From Paraburkholderia phosphatilytica (GTDB taxonomy: Bacteria > Pseudomonadota > Gammaproteobacteria > Burkholderiales > Burkholderiaceae): a DNA stretch of 64,000 nt. This document shows, piece by piece, positions 16,521-25,427 of this stretch. Position numbers and translations under genes: made by a program. The stretch's first letter is position 1, and every line of letters starts with the position of its first letter. Below the pieces are notes generated by a model that did no database searches, was not told the origin of the DNA, and saw only the letters and a program-made list of their open reading frames with translations. The DNA is taken from assembly GCF_003443895.1 (NCBI RefSeq), contig NZ_QQOA01000002.1, positions 124,001 through 188,000 of the forward strand, read 5' to 3'.

Positions 16521-17858
16521 ATGAGCGAACCGTCCATCGATGCCGTCCGCCGCGATCACGCCGGCTGGATCTACGTGCATATCGAAGGCGAGCCTTACGA
16601 CCGTGGCGAGCAGCACGGCCAGCTACTCGCGACCGAAATTCGCAACGCGATCCACACGGCCCGCTACCTCGCGAAGTGGGACACGGGCGAAGACTTCGAC
16701 ACCTTCGTCAACGCCGCGGTCGCGCAGTTCGCGCCGAAGCTCGACACCGAATTCGCCGACGAAATCCAGGGCATCGCCGATGGCGCGAAACTGTCGTTCG
16801 CCGAGGTGCTCGCGTGGAACGGCTACATGGACCTGCTGCAGAGCTGGTGGCCGAGTCATGCGTCCAGCAAGGAGCCGCGGCTCGGCACGAAACCCTGGCG
16901 CGGGCGGCGCGGCCACCATTGCAGCGCGTTCGTCGCGACCGGCAGCGCGACGCGCGACGGCCGCATCGTGATGGCGCACAACTCGTGGGACCGCTACGCG
17001 GCGGGCGACGCGTTCAACGTCGTGTTCGACATCGTGCCCGACAACGGCCACCGGATCCTGATGCAGGGGCTGCCGGGCTGCATCTCGAGCCTGACCGACT
17101 TCTGGGTCACGGGCGGCGGCCTGATGGTGACCGAAACGACGATTTCCAACTTCGTCGGCTATAACCCGGCCGGCGCGCCGGAGTTCTACCGCTCCCGGCG
17201 CGCGACGCAGTACGCGAACAGCATCGGCGAATGGTGCGAGATGTTCGCGATCGCGAACAACGGCGGCTATGCGAACAGCTGGCTGCTCGGCGACGTGAAG
17301 ACGGGCGAGATCGCCCGCTACGAACTGGGCCTGCATTTCTCCGGCTTCGAAAGCACGAAAGACGGTTTTTACAGCGGCTACAACACCGCGACGGATCTCA
17401 AGATCCGCAACCAGGAATGCGTCGGCGAAGGCGAGGATTACACCGACGTGCGCAAGAACGGCGCGCGGCGTCTGCGCTTCATGCAGCTCGCGGAATTGCA
17501 CCATGGCAAGATCGACATGGACGTCGCGAAAGAAATGATCGCGGACCATCACGACGTGTACCTGGACCGCGCGGACAATCCGTGTTCGCGCACAATCTGC
17601 GGCCACCTCGAACTCGACGACGCGCGCTTCGGCGGCTCGGATCAAGGGCCGTTCAATCCGTGGGGCGCGAACGACGGCAAGGTGGTCGACAGCGAGATGG
17701 CGCGCAATCTGTCGTTCTGGGCGCGCTGGGGTCATCCGTGCGGCCGGCCATTCGACGCGCAGGCGTTCATGAAGCGTCACCCGCAATGGAACTGGCTCAA
17801 CGGCTATATGCGCGACCGGCCGTCGTGGCCGTGGACGCGCTTCGAAGCGTTGCGCTGA
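16521..17858 (+). CDS. C45-type autoproteolytic Ntn hydrolase / phospholipase B-like protein
   Basis: 445 residues. The block RRGHHCSAFVATGSATRDGR followed by IVMAHNSWD matches the N-terminal nucleophile region of acyl-CoA:6-aminopenicillanate acyltransferase and phospholipase-B-like proteins. Self-cleavage before Cys134 would free the nucleophile and give a small and a large subunit. Asn/Asp residues in AHNSWD and the GYANSWLLGDVKTGEIARYE strand also fit. No signal peptide, so it is probably cytosolic; an amidase or acyltransferase role is inferred, the substrate unknown. ATG 16521 has CGGAGCGAAG upstream. Confidence 0.75.
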   Translation: MSEPSIDAVRRDHAGWIYVHIEGEPYDRGEQHGQLLATEIRNAIHTARYLAKWDTGEDFDTFVNAAVAQFAPKLDTEFADEIQGIADGAKLSFAEVLAWNGYMDLLQSWWPSHASSKEPRLGTKPWRGRRGHHCSAFVATGSATRDGRIVMAHNSWDRYAAGDAFNVVFDIVPDNGHRILMQGLPGCISSLTDFWVTGGGLMVTETTISNFVGYNPAGAPEFYRSRRATQYANSIGEWCEMFAIANNGGYANSWLLGDVKTGEIARYELGLHFSGFESTKDGFYSGYNTATDLKIRNQECVGEGEDYTDVRKNGARRLRFMQLAELHHGKIDMDVAKEMIADHHDVYLDRADNPCSRTICGHLELDDARFGGSDQGPFNPWGANDGKVVDSEMARNLSFWARWGHPCGRPFDAQAFMKRHPQWNWLNGYMRDRPSWPWTRFEALR

Positions 17859-17901
17859 GCGTGCCGCACCGCGGCATCGGCTCGGACCTCGCCCGCTGTT
17901 T

Positions 17902-17916
17902 CATCACAGTGTGATG
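17902..17916. promoter_or_regulatory. CATCAC-AGT-GTGATG inverted repeat upstream of a sigma-54-like promoter
   Basis: A perfect 6-bp inverted repeat with a 3-bp spacer, about 120 bp upstream of the expected start site of the sigma-54-like promoter at 17998. Enhancer-binding proteins often use such dyads at this distance. It also lies 43 bp after the hydrolase stop, so a weak terminator role cannot be excluded, though no T-run follows. Confidence 0.4.
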
Positions 17917-17997
17917 TTGCGTCGCGTCATCACGCGTACGAGCGTTCGCGACGCACTTTCCATTTTCCTGCCATGATAGGGATTCACGCTGTGCTTT

Positions 17998-18012
17998 TGG
18001 CACAGCGATTGC
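17998..18012 (+). promoter_or_regulatory. Sigma-54 (RpoN) -24/-12 promoter candidate
   Basis: TGGCACAGCGATTGC has the -24 element TGGCAC and the -12 element TTGC with the exact spacing of the RpoN consensus (GG to GC). The predicted start is near 18024, giving a 27-nt leader that already contains the ribosome site before ATG 18051. Confidence 0.7.
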
Positions 18013-18050
18013 GGCTTGACACGGGCTGCATGAGGAAAGGAGGTCGGGCG

Positions 18051-18311
18051 ATGAAAACCTCGACACTGATGACGATGGTGATGCTGTCCGCTTCATGTTT
18101 TGCCGCGCCGATGCATACCGCGAACGAAGCGACGGCGGCGCCCCCGGGCGCCGTTCATCCTGAAGACGTGAACGCGGCGCCGGTTGCGCCCGCAGCCCCT
18201 GGCGTCACCGCCACGGACCCGTCGCAGCAACGCTGGGTGCACATCACGCTGCCGAAGTCGCACCGGCTGGACCAGCGCTTCATGGTTCAGGACGAGCACC
18301 AGCAGACATGA
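18051..18311 (+). CDS. Small exported protein of unknown function
   Basis: 86 residues. MKTSTLMTMVMLSASCFAAP is a Sec signal peptide with likely cleavage near residue 19. The mature part is about 67 residues, rich in Ala and Pro at first, then WVHITLPKSHRLDQRFMVQD and a short hydrophilic tail. No Cys remains after cleavage. It resembles no family I can name. The strong AGGAAAGGAGG ribosome site fixes ATG 18051. The near-consensus sigma-54 promoter just upstream implies expression under nitrogen, motility or stress control by an unidentified activator. Confidence 0.65.
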   Translation: MKTSTLMTMVMLSASCFAAPMHTANEATAAPPGAVHPEDVNAAPVAPAAPGVTATDPSQQRWVHITLPKSHRLDQRFMVQDEHQQT

Positions 18312-18471
18312 GGATGGCGGTCGCGACACCGGTTGTTCATCGCAGCCGTCTCAGGGCGGCACGCGCGGGGTGCTGCGTGCCCGCTTCTGCCTGTTTCTGC
18401 CCGCTTCGCCGCATGTTTTCGCCGGGTTTCATAGGGTTTTCGTCGCTCCGTCCCGCTCACGAGGATTTCGC

Positions 18472-18720
18472 ATGACCGCCGCTTCGCCTGCCTCCCCTTC
18501 ATCGCCGCAGGACCTTTCGATCGACACGCAGATATCTGACGTGCTGCAGTCCGCACACTGGCCCGCGAACAAGGACGAACTGGTCGACGTCGCGCGCGAG
18601 ATCGGTGCGAGCAATGAAGTCTTGACGATGTTCGACGGTCTGCCCGAGCAGGACTACGCGAATGCCGCTGCCGTCGTGCCGCTGCTCGCCGGCAGCTTCG
18701 GGCCGGGGCTCGGCATCTGA
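18472..18720 (+). CDS. DUF2795-like small protein
   Basis: 82 residues. After a Ser/Pro/Ala leader the core VLQSAHWPANKDELVDVARE, IGASNEVLTMFDGLP and EQDYANAAAVV matches the pattern of DUF2795 proteins, a small helical fold in which residues like NGAD..VLE.L..LPD.EY recur. Function is not known. The start ATG 18472 has GAGGATTTCGC upstream. It precedes the AraC gene on the same strand with no clear terminator between, and lies about 160 bp after the small exported gene. Confidence 0.65.
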   Translation: MTAASPASPSSPQDLSIDTQISDVLQSAHWPANKDELVDVAREIGASNEVLTMFDGLPEQDYANAAAVVPLLAGSFGPGLGI

Positions 18721-18757
18721 AGACGACTCCGCCGGTATTCCCGCCGCTCTTCCTTTC

Positions 18758-19678
18758 GTGACCCTCTGGACACCCGCCACTGACGACGACGCCACGCGTA
18801 CTGCCACCGTGACGCATGCGCCCACGCCCGCGCGCGAAACGCTGCCCGACACCGCCGGCGACTGGATCCAGCGCGCGCCGGAAAGCAGCGCGTCGCGCGG
18901 CATCGAGCGGATCGAAGCGTTCTTTCACGACCGCGCCTATGCGCTGCACCGCCACGACACCTACGCGATCGGCCGCACGCTCGCGGGCGTGCAGAGCTTT
19001 CACTACCGGCGCGGCCTCTGCAACAGCCTGCCGGGCCGCACGATCGTGCTGCATCCGGACGAGGCTCACGATGGCCAGGCCGGCACCGACGAAGGTTTCC
19101 GCTACCGGATGATCTATGTCGAGCCCGCGCTCTTTCAGGCGGTACTCGGCGGTCAGGCGTTGCCGTTCGTCGAAGGCGGCATCTCGACCGACCCTCGCCT
19201 GTTCGCCGCCACCGATACGCTGCTGCAGCGCATGGGCTGCGAGCTGGAGCCGCTCGAACAGGACGACGCGATCGTCGAACTCGCGCTGGCGCTCGCCGCC
19301 GTGGCGGGCACGAAGCCGGCACGTGCCGCGGCTGATTTTGCCGCGGCGCAGCGTGCCCGCGACTATCTGCATGCGTCGTGGCAGCACACGGTGACGCTGG
19401 AGGAACTTGCTGCCGCGAGTGGGCGCGACCGCTGGAGCCTGTCGCGCGATTTCCGCACGTTCTTCGGCACGAGCCCACACCGCTATCTGACGATGCGCCG
19501 TCTGGACGCGGTGCGGCGCGCCGCGCTCGCCGGCGTGTCGCTCGCGGATGCGGCCGCGGATGCCGGCTTCGCGGATCAAAGCCACATGACCCGCCATTTC
19601 GCGAAGACCTGGGGCATCCCTCCGGCGCGCTGGCTGCGGGCAATGGAGGCGGCGGGCGCGGTGAAGTCCCTGCCTTGA
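18758..19678 (+). CDS. AraC family transcriptional regulator
   Basis: About 306 residues. An N-terminal cupin-like sensor (HDRAYALHRHDTYAIGRTLA; GRTIVLHPDEAHDGQAGTDE) precedes a double HTH from about residue 200: TVTLEELAAASGRDRWSLSR, then LADAAADAGFADQSHMTRHF and the conserved GIPPARWL end. This is the typical layout of AraC regulators that carry a small-molecule pocket. The start is uncertain: GTG 18758 and GTG 18809 are both in frame and neither has a good ribosome site. The cupin gene 105 bp downstream is a likely partner or target. Confidence 0.8.
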   Translation: MTLWTPATDDDATRTATVTHAPTPARETLPDTAGDWIQRAPESSASRGIERIEAFFHDRAYALHRHDTYAIGRTLAGVQSFHYRRGLCNSLPGRTIVLHPDEAHDGQAGTDEGFRYRMIYVEPALFQAVLGGQALPFVEGGISTDPRLFAATDTLLQRMGCELEPLEQDDAIVELALALAAVAGTKPARAAADFAAAQRARDYLHASWQHTVTLEELAAASGRDRWSLSRDFRTFFGTSPHRYLTMRRLDAVRRAALAGVSLADAAADAGFADQSHMTRHFAKTWGIPPARWLRAMEAAGAVKSLP

Positions 19679-19783
19679 GCGGCCGCGTCTCGACACAGCC
19701 GACTCGCACAATCGTTCAAGACGCACGCGTGACGCAGCGCTAAGCTCCCGTCATTCAGGCCACTTCGAACGAGGAACCACGCG

Positions 19784-20200
19784 ATGTACGCCCCTGCCCA
19801 AGCTTCTCCCACCACCCAGGCGCCCGCCGACCGCGGCCAGCGCAAAACCATCGACCTGCTCGGCAAGATCGGCCAGATCGATGGCCACTGGCTGCCGCAC
19901 GTGGTGGCCGAAATGAACGACTACCAGTTCAAGGTGGTGAAGATCGAAGGCGATTTCGTCTGGCATCAGCACGCCGATACCGACGAGACCTTCATCGTGC
20001 TCGAAGGCGAACTGCGGCTCGACTTCCGCGATGGCGCGGTGCTCGTGCGCGCCGGCGAGATGGCGATCGTGCCGAAAGGCGTCGAGCACAAGCCGTATGC
20101 GGCCAGGGAAGTGAAGATGATGCTGATCGAGCCGCGTGGCGTGGTGAATACCGGCGACGTGGGCGGGGAACGCACCGCGCCGAACGACGTGTGGATCTGA
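19784..20200 (+). CDS. Single-domain cupin protein
   Basis: 138 residues forming one cupin barrel. Motif 1, WHQHADTDETFIVLEGEL (His, His, Glu metal ligands), and motif 2, AGEMAIVPKGVEHKPYA (last His), are intact, so a metal site is likely. Such proteins are isomerases, dioxygenases or mannose-6-phosphate-isomerase-like enzymes; the substrate cannot be told. It follows the AraC gene on the same strand. GAGGAACC upstream of ATG 19784 supports the start. Confidence 0.8.
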   Translation: MYAPAQASPTTQAPADRGQRKTIDLLGKIGQIDGHWLPHVVAEMNDYQFKVVKIEGDFVWHQHADTDETFIVLEGELRLDFRDGAVLVRAGEMAIVPKGVEHKPYAAREVKMMLIEPRGVVNTGDVGGERTAPNDVWI

Positions 20201-20227
20201 ACGGGCCCAACTCTGCGAACAGCTGTC

Positions 20228-20245
20228 AGGCGGCTTCGGCCGCCT
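20228..20245. terminator. UUCG-tetraloop hairpin between convergent genes
   Basis: AGGCGGC and GCCGCCT form a perfect 7-bp stem closed by TTCG. It overlaps the TetR stop codon and lies 28 nt after the cupin stop, between convergent genes. There is no T-run, so it may slow rather than fully end transcription. Confidence 0.45.
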
Positions 20246-20888
20246 ACTGCACCGCTTCTTCGAACGACATCCCCGCACCGCGCTGAAACACCACACGCGC
20301 GAAGAACTCCGACAGCACCACTTCGGTCTGCGTGGTCGTCACGCTTTGCGGATCGACGGTGTGCAGGAACTGGATGCCTTCGCACAGCCCCATCAAACCC
20401 AGCGCGAGCACTTCCGCCGGTAACGGCAGCGGCGTGCCGACTCTCGCCGAAAACTCGCGGATATACGCCGCGAGCTGATCCAGCTTCTCACGGCGAAACG
20501 CGTTGAAGCGCGTGCGAAAGCGCGCGTCGCGCGCCGCCAGCAGCTTCGCTTCGATCCATAGCAAAAAGCATTTTTCGTCCTGCGGCAGGCGGCTGTAGTA
20601 CGCGATCACGCGCGCCTCCATATCCTCGCGCGTGGTGCCGGCCACGAAGATGTCGTCGAGCCCCGCCTGCATCTCCGCGTGATCGCGCCGCAGCAGTTCC
20701 AGGAACAGCTCCGTCTTGCTGCCGAAGTTCGAATAGAACGCGCCGCGCGTGTACCCCGCGGCTTCCGCGATGTCTTCGACGCTCGTCGCCGTGAACCCCT
20801 TCTTCATGAACAGCGTTTGCGCCGAATCGAGCAGGCGCTGCCGCGTCTGGTCGCGGCTTTGTTCCCGGGTGAGTCGTGTCCGTTTCAT
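20244..20888 (-). CDS. TetR family repressor of the RND efflux operon
   Basis: 214 residues, AcrR/TtgR size. The HTH lies near residues 30-55 (ATSVEDIAEAAGYTRGAFYS, then NFGSKTELFLELL). The C-terminal ligand domain is helical. The gene is divergent from an RND efflux operon, the standard arrangement for repressors that release the pump promoter when they bind a toxic compound. The palindrome inside the promoter at 20926-20955 is the likely binding site and would also control the repressor itself. The inducer is unknown. Confidence 0.85.
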   Translation of the reverse strand: MKRTRLTREQSRDQTRQRLLDSAQTLFMKKGFTATSVEDIAEAAGYTRGAFYSNFGSKTELFLELLRRDHAEMQAGLDDIFVAGTTREDMEARVIAYYSRLPQDEKCFLLWIEAKLLAARDARFRTRFNAFRREKLDQLAAYIREFSARVGTPLPLPAEVLALGLMGLCEGIQFLHTVDPQSVTTTQTEVVLSEFFARVVFQRGAGMSFEEAVQ

Positions 20889-20925
20889 GGCGTGAAGTCT
20901 AGCATCGAAAAATTTTGATCCATCT

Positions 20926-20955
20926 TTGCATTCGGATACATGTGTGTATTAGAAT
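20926..20955 (+). promoter_or_regulatory. RND operon promoter with an embedded operator palindrome
   Basis: A -35-like TTGCAT (20926-20931) and a -10-like TAGAAT (20950-20955, one mismatch to TATAAT) are 18 bp apart. The spacer holds ATACA-TGTG-TGTAT (20936-20949), a perfect dyad further flanked by TT/AA. A TetR dimer on this site would block polymerase directly. Confidence 0.6.
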
Positions 20956-21097
20956 CCAGACCAACATCTCAGGCAAGACCTCTTCGCTGTGCACTGGCGC
21001 ATCCGCAACGCAACACGTGATCGCCCGTCGCGTGTGAATGCTTGCGTCCGCGTTTCGGGCACGCCCGTCCGCTCGCCTTCCCCTGACTGGAGTGACT

Positions 21098-22297
21098 GTG
21101 GATCGTTTCGGTTGTGGCGCATCGTCTTCGGTGCGCAGGCAGTTACGCCGGCATGGCAGCCTCGTACAGGCTCGCCGCGCCGTTTCCATGCTTTCGCTCT
21201 GCACCTTCGCGTTGCTCGCGGCCTGCCATCGGCAGGAGCCCGAAGCAGCTGCGCCGCGTCCCGTCGTCGCGGTCGCCGTGCATGGCGATGGCCAACCCGC
21301 GGCGATGTTGCTGCCCGGTGACGTCGAGGCACGCTATTCGACGCCGCTGTCGTTCCGCATCGCCGGCAAGATCGTCGAGCGCCGCGTGCGGCTCGGCGAC
21401 ACGGTGAAGCCAGGCGAAGTCGTCGCGCGCCTCGATCCGGCGGACGAGCAGAAGAACGACGCGAGCGCGCAGGCACAGCTCGACGCCGCGCAGCATCGCT
21501 ACGTGTACGCGAAACAGCAGCTCGATCGCGACCGCGCACAGGCGAAGGAAAACCTGATCGCGCAGGCCCAGCTGGAACAGACCGAAGACGCGTACGCATC
21601 GGCGCTCGCGCAGCGCGATCAGGCGGCCCAACAGGCGTCGCTCGCGAAAGACCAGCTCCAGTACACGACGCTTTCAGCCGATCACGCCGGCGTGATCACC
21701 GCGGAAAACGCGGATACCGGCCAGAATGTGTCGTCGGGTCAGGCCGTCTACAACCTCGCGTGGTCTGGCGATATCGACGTGGTCTGCGACGTGCCCGAAA
21801 CCGCGCTCGCTTCGCTCGCGGTCGGTCATCAGGCGAGCGTCACGCTCGCCGCGCTGCCGGGTCGCACGTTCACGGCGCGCGTGCGCGAGCTCTCGCCCGC
21901 CGCGGATCCGCAAAGCCGCACGTGGCGCGCGAAACTCACGCTCGAACAGCCGGGCGCCGACGTGCGGCTCGGCATGACCGCGAGCGTTTCATTCGCGCCT
22001 GCGAATGCGTCGACAGACGCACACGCGTCGCTCTACACGCTGCCCGCCACCGCGCTCTTTCACGACGGCGATGCGCCCGCGGTGTGGGTCGTCAGCGACG
22101 GCGACAACAACGGCAAGGACAAGGACACGCTGTCGCTGCGCCGCGTGCAGATCGCGCGTTATGGCGAGCGTACCGTCGATATCTCGCAGGGACTGAAGGA
22201 CGGCGAGCGGGTCGTGCTGCAAGGCGTGCACACGGTGAGCGCCGGCGAGAAAGTACGCGCGGTGCCGCCGCTGCATCCGGAGGACTTCGCGTCATGA
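21098..22297 (+). CDS. RND efflux periplasmic adaptor (membrane fusion lipoprotein)
   Basis: 399 residues from GTG 21098, chosen because GGAG lies 5 nt upstream; GTG 21092 is an alternative. An Arg-rich n-region and the lipobox LLAAC (Cys43) mark a lipoprotein. Then come the barrel-sandwich and beta-barrel parts (GKIVERRVRLGDTVKPGEVV), a long alpha hairpin near residues 110-180, and a membrane-proximal domain. It bridges the inner-membrane pump to the outer-membrane channel. Its stop overlaps the start of the pump gene by ATGA, ensuring coupled translation. Confidence 0.87.
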   Translation: MDRFGCGASSSVRRQLRRHGSLVQARRAVSMLSLCTFALLAACHRQEPEAAAPRPVVAVAVHGDGQPAAMLLPGDVEARYSTPLSFRIAGKIVERRVRLGDTVKPGEVVARLDPADEQKNDASAQAQLDAAQHRYVYAKQQLDRDRAQAKENLIAQAQLEQTEDAYASALAQRDQAAQQASLAKDQLQYTTLSADHAGVITAENADTGQNVSSGQAVYNLAWSGDIDVVCDVPETALASLAVGHQASVTLAALPGRTFTARVRELSPAADPQSRTWRAKLTLEQPGADVRLGMTASVSFAPANASTDAHASLYTLPATALFHDGDAPAVWVVSDGDNNGKDKDTLSLRRVQIARYGERTVDISQGLKDGERVVLQGVHTVSAGEKVRAVPPLHPEDFAS

Positions 22298-25200
22298 GTC
22301 CCGCGCACGACGAAGGCCATTTCAATCTGTCCGCGTGGGCGTTGCGCCACCAGGCGCTGGTGGTATTCCTGATCACGCTCGCCACCGCGTTCGGCATCCT
22401 CGCGTACACCAGGCTCGCGCAAAGCGAAGACCCGCCGTTCACGTTCCGCGTGATGGTGATCCAGACCTTCTGGCCCGGCGCGACCGCGCGTCAGGTGCAG
22501 GAACAGGTCACCGACCGCATCGCGCGCAAGCTGCAGGAAACGCCGGACACCGACTTCCTGCGCAGCTATTCGCGGCCCGGCGAATCGCTGATCTTCTACA
22601 ACATGAAGGATTCGGCGCCGGTGAAGAACGTGCCGGAAACGTGGTACCAGGTGCGCAAGAAAGTCGGCGACATCGCGCAGACGCTGCCGGCGGGCGTGCA
22701 AGGACCGTATTTCAACGACGAGTTCGGCGACGTCTACACCAACATCTACACACTCGAAGGCGACGGCTTCTCGCCCGCGCAGCTGCACGACTACGCGGAC
22801 CAGCTGCGCACGGTGCTGTTGCGCGTGCCGGGCGTCGGCAAGGTCGATTACTTCGGCGACCCGAACCAGCACATCTACGTCGAGATCAGCAACGCGCAGC
22901 TCACGCGCCTGAACATCTCGCCGCAGCAGATCGCGCAGGCCGTCAACAGCCAGAACTCGGTGTCGCCGGCGGGCACGCTGACCACCACCGACGACCGCGT
23001 GTTCGTGCGTCCGAGCGGACAGTTCAACGACGTGAAGGCGCTTGCCGACACGCTGATCACCGTGAACGGCCGTTCGTTCCGCCTCGGCGACATCGCGACG
23101 ATCAAGCGCGGCTACGACGATCCGCCCGCCACCCAGCTGCGCTACGGCGGCCATGCGGTGCTTGGCATCGGCGTGACGATGCAGCCCGGCGGCGACGTGA
23201 TCCGGCTCGGCAAGGCACTCGACGAGAACAACGCCGAGCTGCGCGCGGCATTGCCCGCGGGCCTGAAGCTCGTCGAAGTGTCGAGCATGCCGCACGCGGT
23301 CGCGCGTTCGGTCGACGACTTTCTCGAAGCCGTGGCCGAAGCGGTCGCGATCGTGCTGGTCGTGAGTCTTGTGTCGCTGGGCGTTCGCACCGGCATGGTG
23401 GTCGTGATCTCGATTCCCGTGGTGCTCGCGGTAACGGCGCTGTGCATGTACCTGTTCGATATCGGTCTGCACAAGGTATCGCTGGGCACGCTGGTGCTTG
23501 CGCTCGGTCTGCTCGTCGACGACGCGATCATCGCGGTCGAGATGATGGCGGTGAAGCTCGAACAAGGCTGGAACCGCACGCGCGCCGCGGCATTCGCGTA
23601 CACCAGCACTGCGTTTCCGATGCTGACGGGCACGCTCGTCACGGTATCCGGCTTCCTGCCGATCGCGCTCGCGAAGTCGAGCACCGGCGAGTACACGCGT
23701 TCGATCTTCGAGGTCTCCGCGATCGCGCTGATCGCGTCATGGTTCGCCGCCGTCGTGCTGATTCCGCTGCTGGGCTTTCACCTGCTGCCCGAGCGCAAGC
23801 GCGAAGCGCATCATCCCGTGGACGAAAACGGCGAGCACCTCGATCACGACATCTACGACACGCGTTTCTATCAGCGCCTGCGCGGCTGGATCACGTGGTG
23901 CATTGAGCGGCGCTTCGTCGTGCTTGCGATTACCGTGGCACTGTTCGTCGCGGCGCTCGGCGGCTTCACCCTCGTGCCGCAGCAGTTCTTCCCGAGCTCG
24001 GACCGCCCCGAACTGCTGATCGACGTGCGGCTGCCCGAAGGCGCTTCGTTCGCGGCCACGCTGCGCGAGGCGAAGCGCGTGGAAGCGGCGCTCGTCGGCC
24101 GACCCGAGATCGATCACAGCATCGATTTCGTCGGCACCGGCGCGCCGCGCTTCTATCTGCCGCTCGACCAGCAGTTGCAGCAGCCGAACTTCGCGCAGTT
24201 CGTCGTCACGGCGAAATCCGTGAAGGACCGCGAGAAGCTTGCAAGCTGGCTGCAGACGAAACTGCGCAACGACTTCCCCGAGATCCGCACACGCCTGTCG
24301 CGGCTCGAGAACGGACCGCCCGTCGGCTACCCGGTGCAGTTCCGCGTGAGCGGCGACGACATCGCGACGGTGCGCGGCATCGCGACGAAAGTGGCCGACG
24401 TGATGCGCGCCGACCACGGTACCGCGAACGTGCAGTTCGACTGGGACGAACCCGCCGAGCGCTCGGTGCGCTTCGAGGTCGACCAGCAGAAGGCGCGGCA
24501 GCTCGGCGTGAGTTCCGAAGACGTGTCGAACTTCCTCGCGATGACGCTATCCGGCTACACGATCACGCAGTACCGCGAGCGCGACAAGCTGATCAGCGTC
24601 GACCTGCGCGCGCCAGACAACGAACGCGTCGATCCGTCGAAGCTCTTGACGCTCGCGATGCCGACGCCGAACGGCGCGGTGCCGCTCGGCACGCTCGGCC
24701 ATCTGCGCAACGACCTCGAATACGGCGTGATCTGGGAACGCGACCGCCAGCCCACCATCACCGTGCAGTCCGACGTCGCGAACGGCGCGCAGGGCATCGA
24801 CGTCACGAACCGGGTGGATCGCGCGCTCGCTTCCGTGCGCAGCGCGCTGCCGGTCGGTTACCGGATCGCGATCGGCGGCTCGGTCGAGGAAAGCGCGAAA
24901 GGCCAGACGTCGATCAACGCGCAGATGCCGGTAATGATCGTCGCAGTGCTGACGCTGCTGATGATCCAGCTGCAGAGCTTCGCGCGCGTGCTGATGGTCG
25001 TGCTGACCGCGCCGCTCGGCCTGATCGGCGTGGTCGCGACGCTGCTGCTGTTTCATCAGCCGTTCGGCTTCGTCGCGATGCTCGGCGTGATCGCGATGTT
25101 CGGCATCATCATGCGCAACTCGGTGATCCTCGTCGACCAGATCGAGCAGGACATCGCGAGCGGACACAAGCGTTTCGACGCGATCGTCGGCGCGACCGTG

Positions 25201-25422
25201 CGGCGCTTCCGGCCGATCACGCTGACTGCCGCCGCCGCGGTGCTCGCGCTGATTCCGCTGCTGCGTTCGAACTTCTTCGGGCCGATGGCGACCGCGCTGA
25301 TGGGCGGCATCACGAGCGCGACCGTGCTGACGCTGTTCTATCTGCCGGCGCTGTATGCGATGTCGTTCCGCGTGCGCAGCAACGAACGCGACGACGCCCC
25401 CGCCCCGCATCACGGAGACTGA
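22294..25422 (+). CDS. RND efflux transporter permease subunit
   Basis: 1042 residues, full length for the AcrB/HAE1 superfamily. Twelve membrane helices flank two large periplasmic loops. The proton-relay pair Asp409-Asp410 is present in TM4 (LALGLLVDDAIIAVEMM). The usual TM10 Lys is replaced by Arg941 (FGIIMRNSVILVDQIE), a change seen in some TriC-like pumps. It uses proton flow to extrude drugs, dyes or small organics. It overlaps the adaptor gene by 4 nt and is followed 5 nt later by the outer membrane channel gene. Confidence 0.92.
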   Translation: MSPAHDEGHFNLSAWALRHQALVVFLITLATAFGILAYTRLAQSEDPPFTFRVMVIQTFWPGATARQVQEQVTDRIARKLQETPDTDFLRSYSRPGESLIFYNMKDSAPVKNVPETWYQVRKKVGDIAQTLPAGVQGPYFNDEFGDVYTNIYTLEGDGFSPAQLHDYADQLRTVLLRVPGVGKVDYFGDPNQHIYVEISNAQLTRLNISPQQIAQAVNSQNSVSPAGTLTTTDDRVFVRPSGQFNDVKALADTLITVNGRSFRLGDIATIKRGYDDPPATQLRYGGHAVLGIGVTMQPGGDVIRLGKALDENNAELRAALPAGLKLVEVSSMPHAVARSVDDFLEAVAEAVAIVLVVSLVSLGVRTGMVVVISIPVVLAVTALCMYLFDIGLHKVSLGTLVLALGLLVDDAIIAVEMMAVKLEQGWNRTRAAAFAYTSTAFPMLTGTLVTVSGFLPIALAKSSTGEYTRSIFEVSAIALIASWFAAVVLIPLLGFHLLPERKREAHHPVDENGEHLDHDIYDTRFYQRLRGWITWCIERRFVVLAITVALFVAALGGFTLVPQQFFPSSDRPELLIDVRLPEGASFAATLREAKRVEAALVGRPEIDHSIDFVGTGAPRFYLPLDQQLQQPNFAQFVVTAKSVKDREKLASWLQTKLRNDFPEIRTRLSRLENGPPVGYPVQFRVSGDDIATVRGIATKVADVMRADHGTANVQFDWDEPAERSVRFEVDQQKARQLGVSSEDVSNFLAMTLSGYTITQYRERDKLISVDLRAPDNERVDPSKLLTLAMPTPNGAVPLGTLGHLRNDLEYGVIWERDRQPTITVQSDVANGAQGIDVTNRVDRALASVRSALPVGYRIAIGGSVEESAKGQTSINAQMPVMIVAVLTLLMIQLQSFARVLMVVLTAPLGLIGVVATLLLFHQPFGFVAMLGVIAMFGIIMRNSVILVDQIEQDIASGHKRFDAIVGATVRRFRPITLTAAAAVLALIPLLRSNFFGPMATALMGGITSATVLTLFYLPALYAMSFRVRSNERDDAPAPHHGD

Positions 25423-25427
25423 GCATC

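Noticed and set aside
21760..22293. Long N-terminal extension of the RND pump frame
   Set aside because: It overlaps the adaptor gene in another frame; ATG 22294 with ATGA coupling is the natural start.
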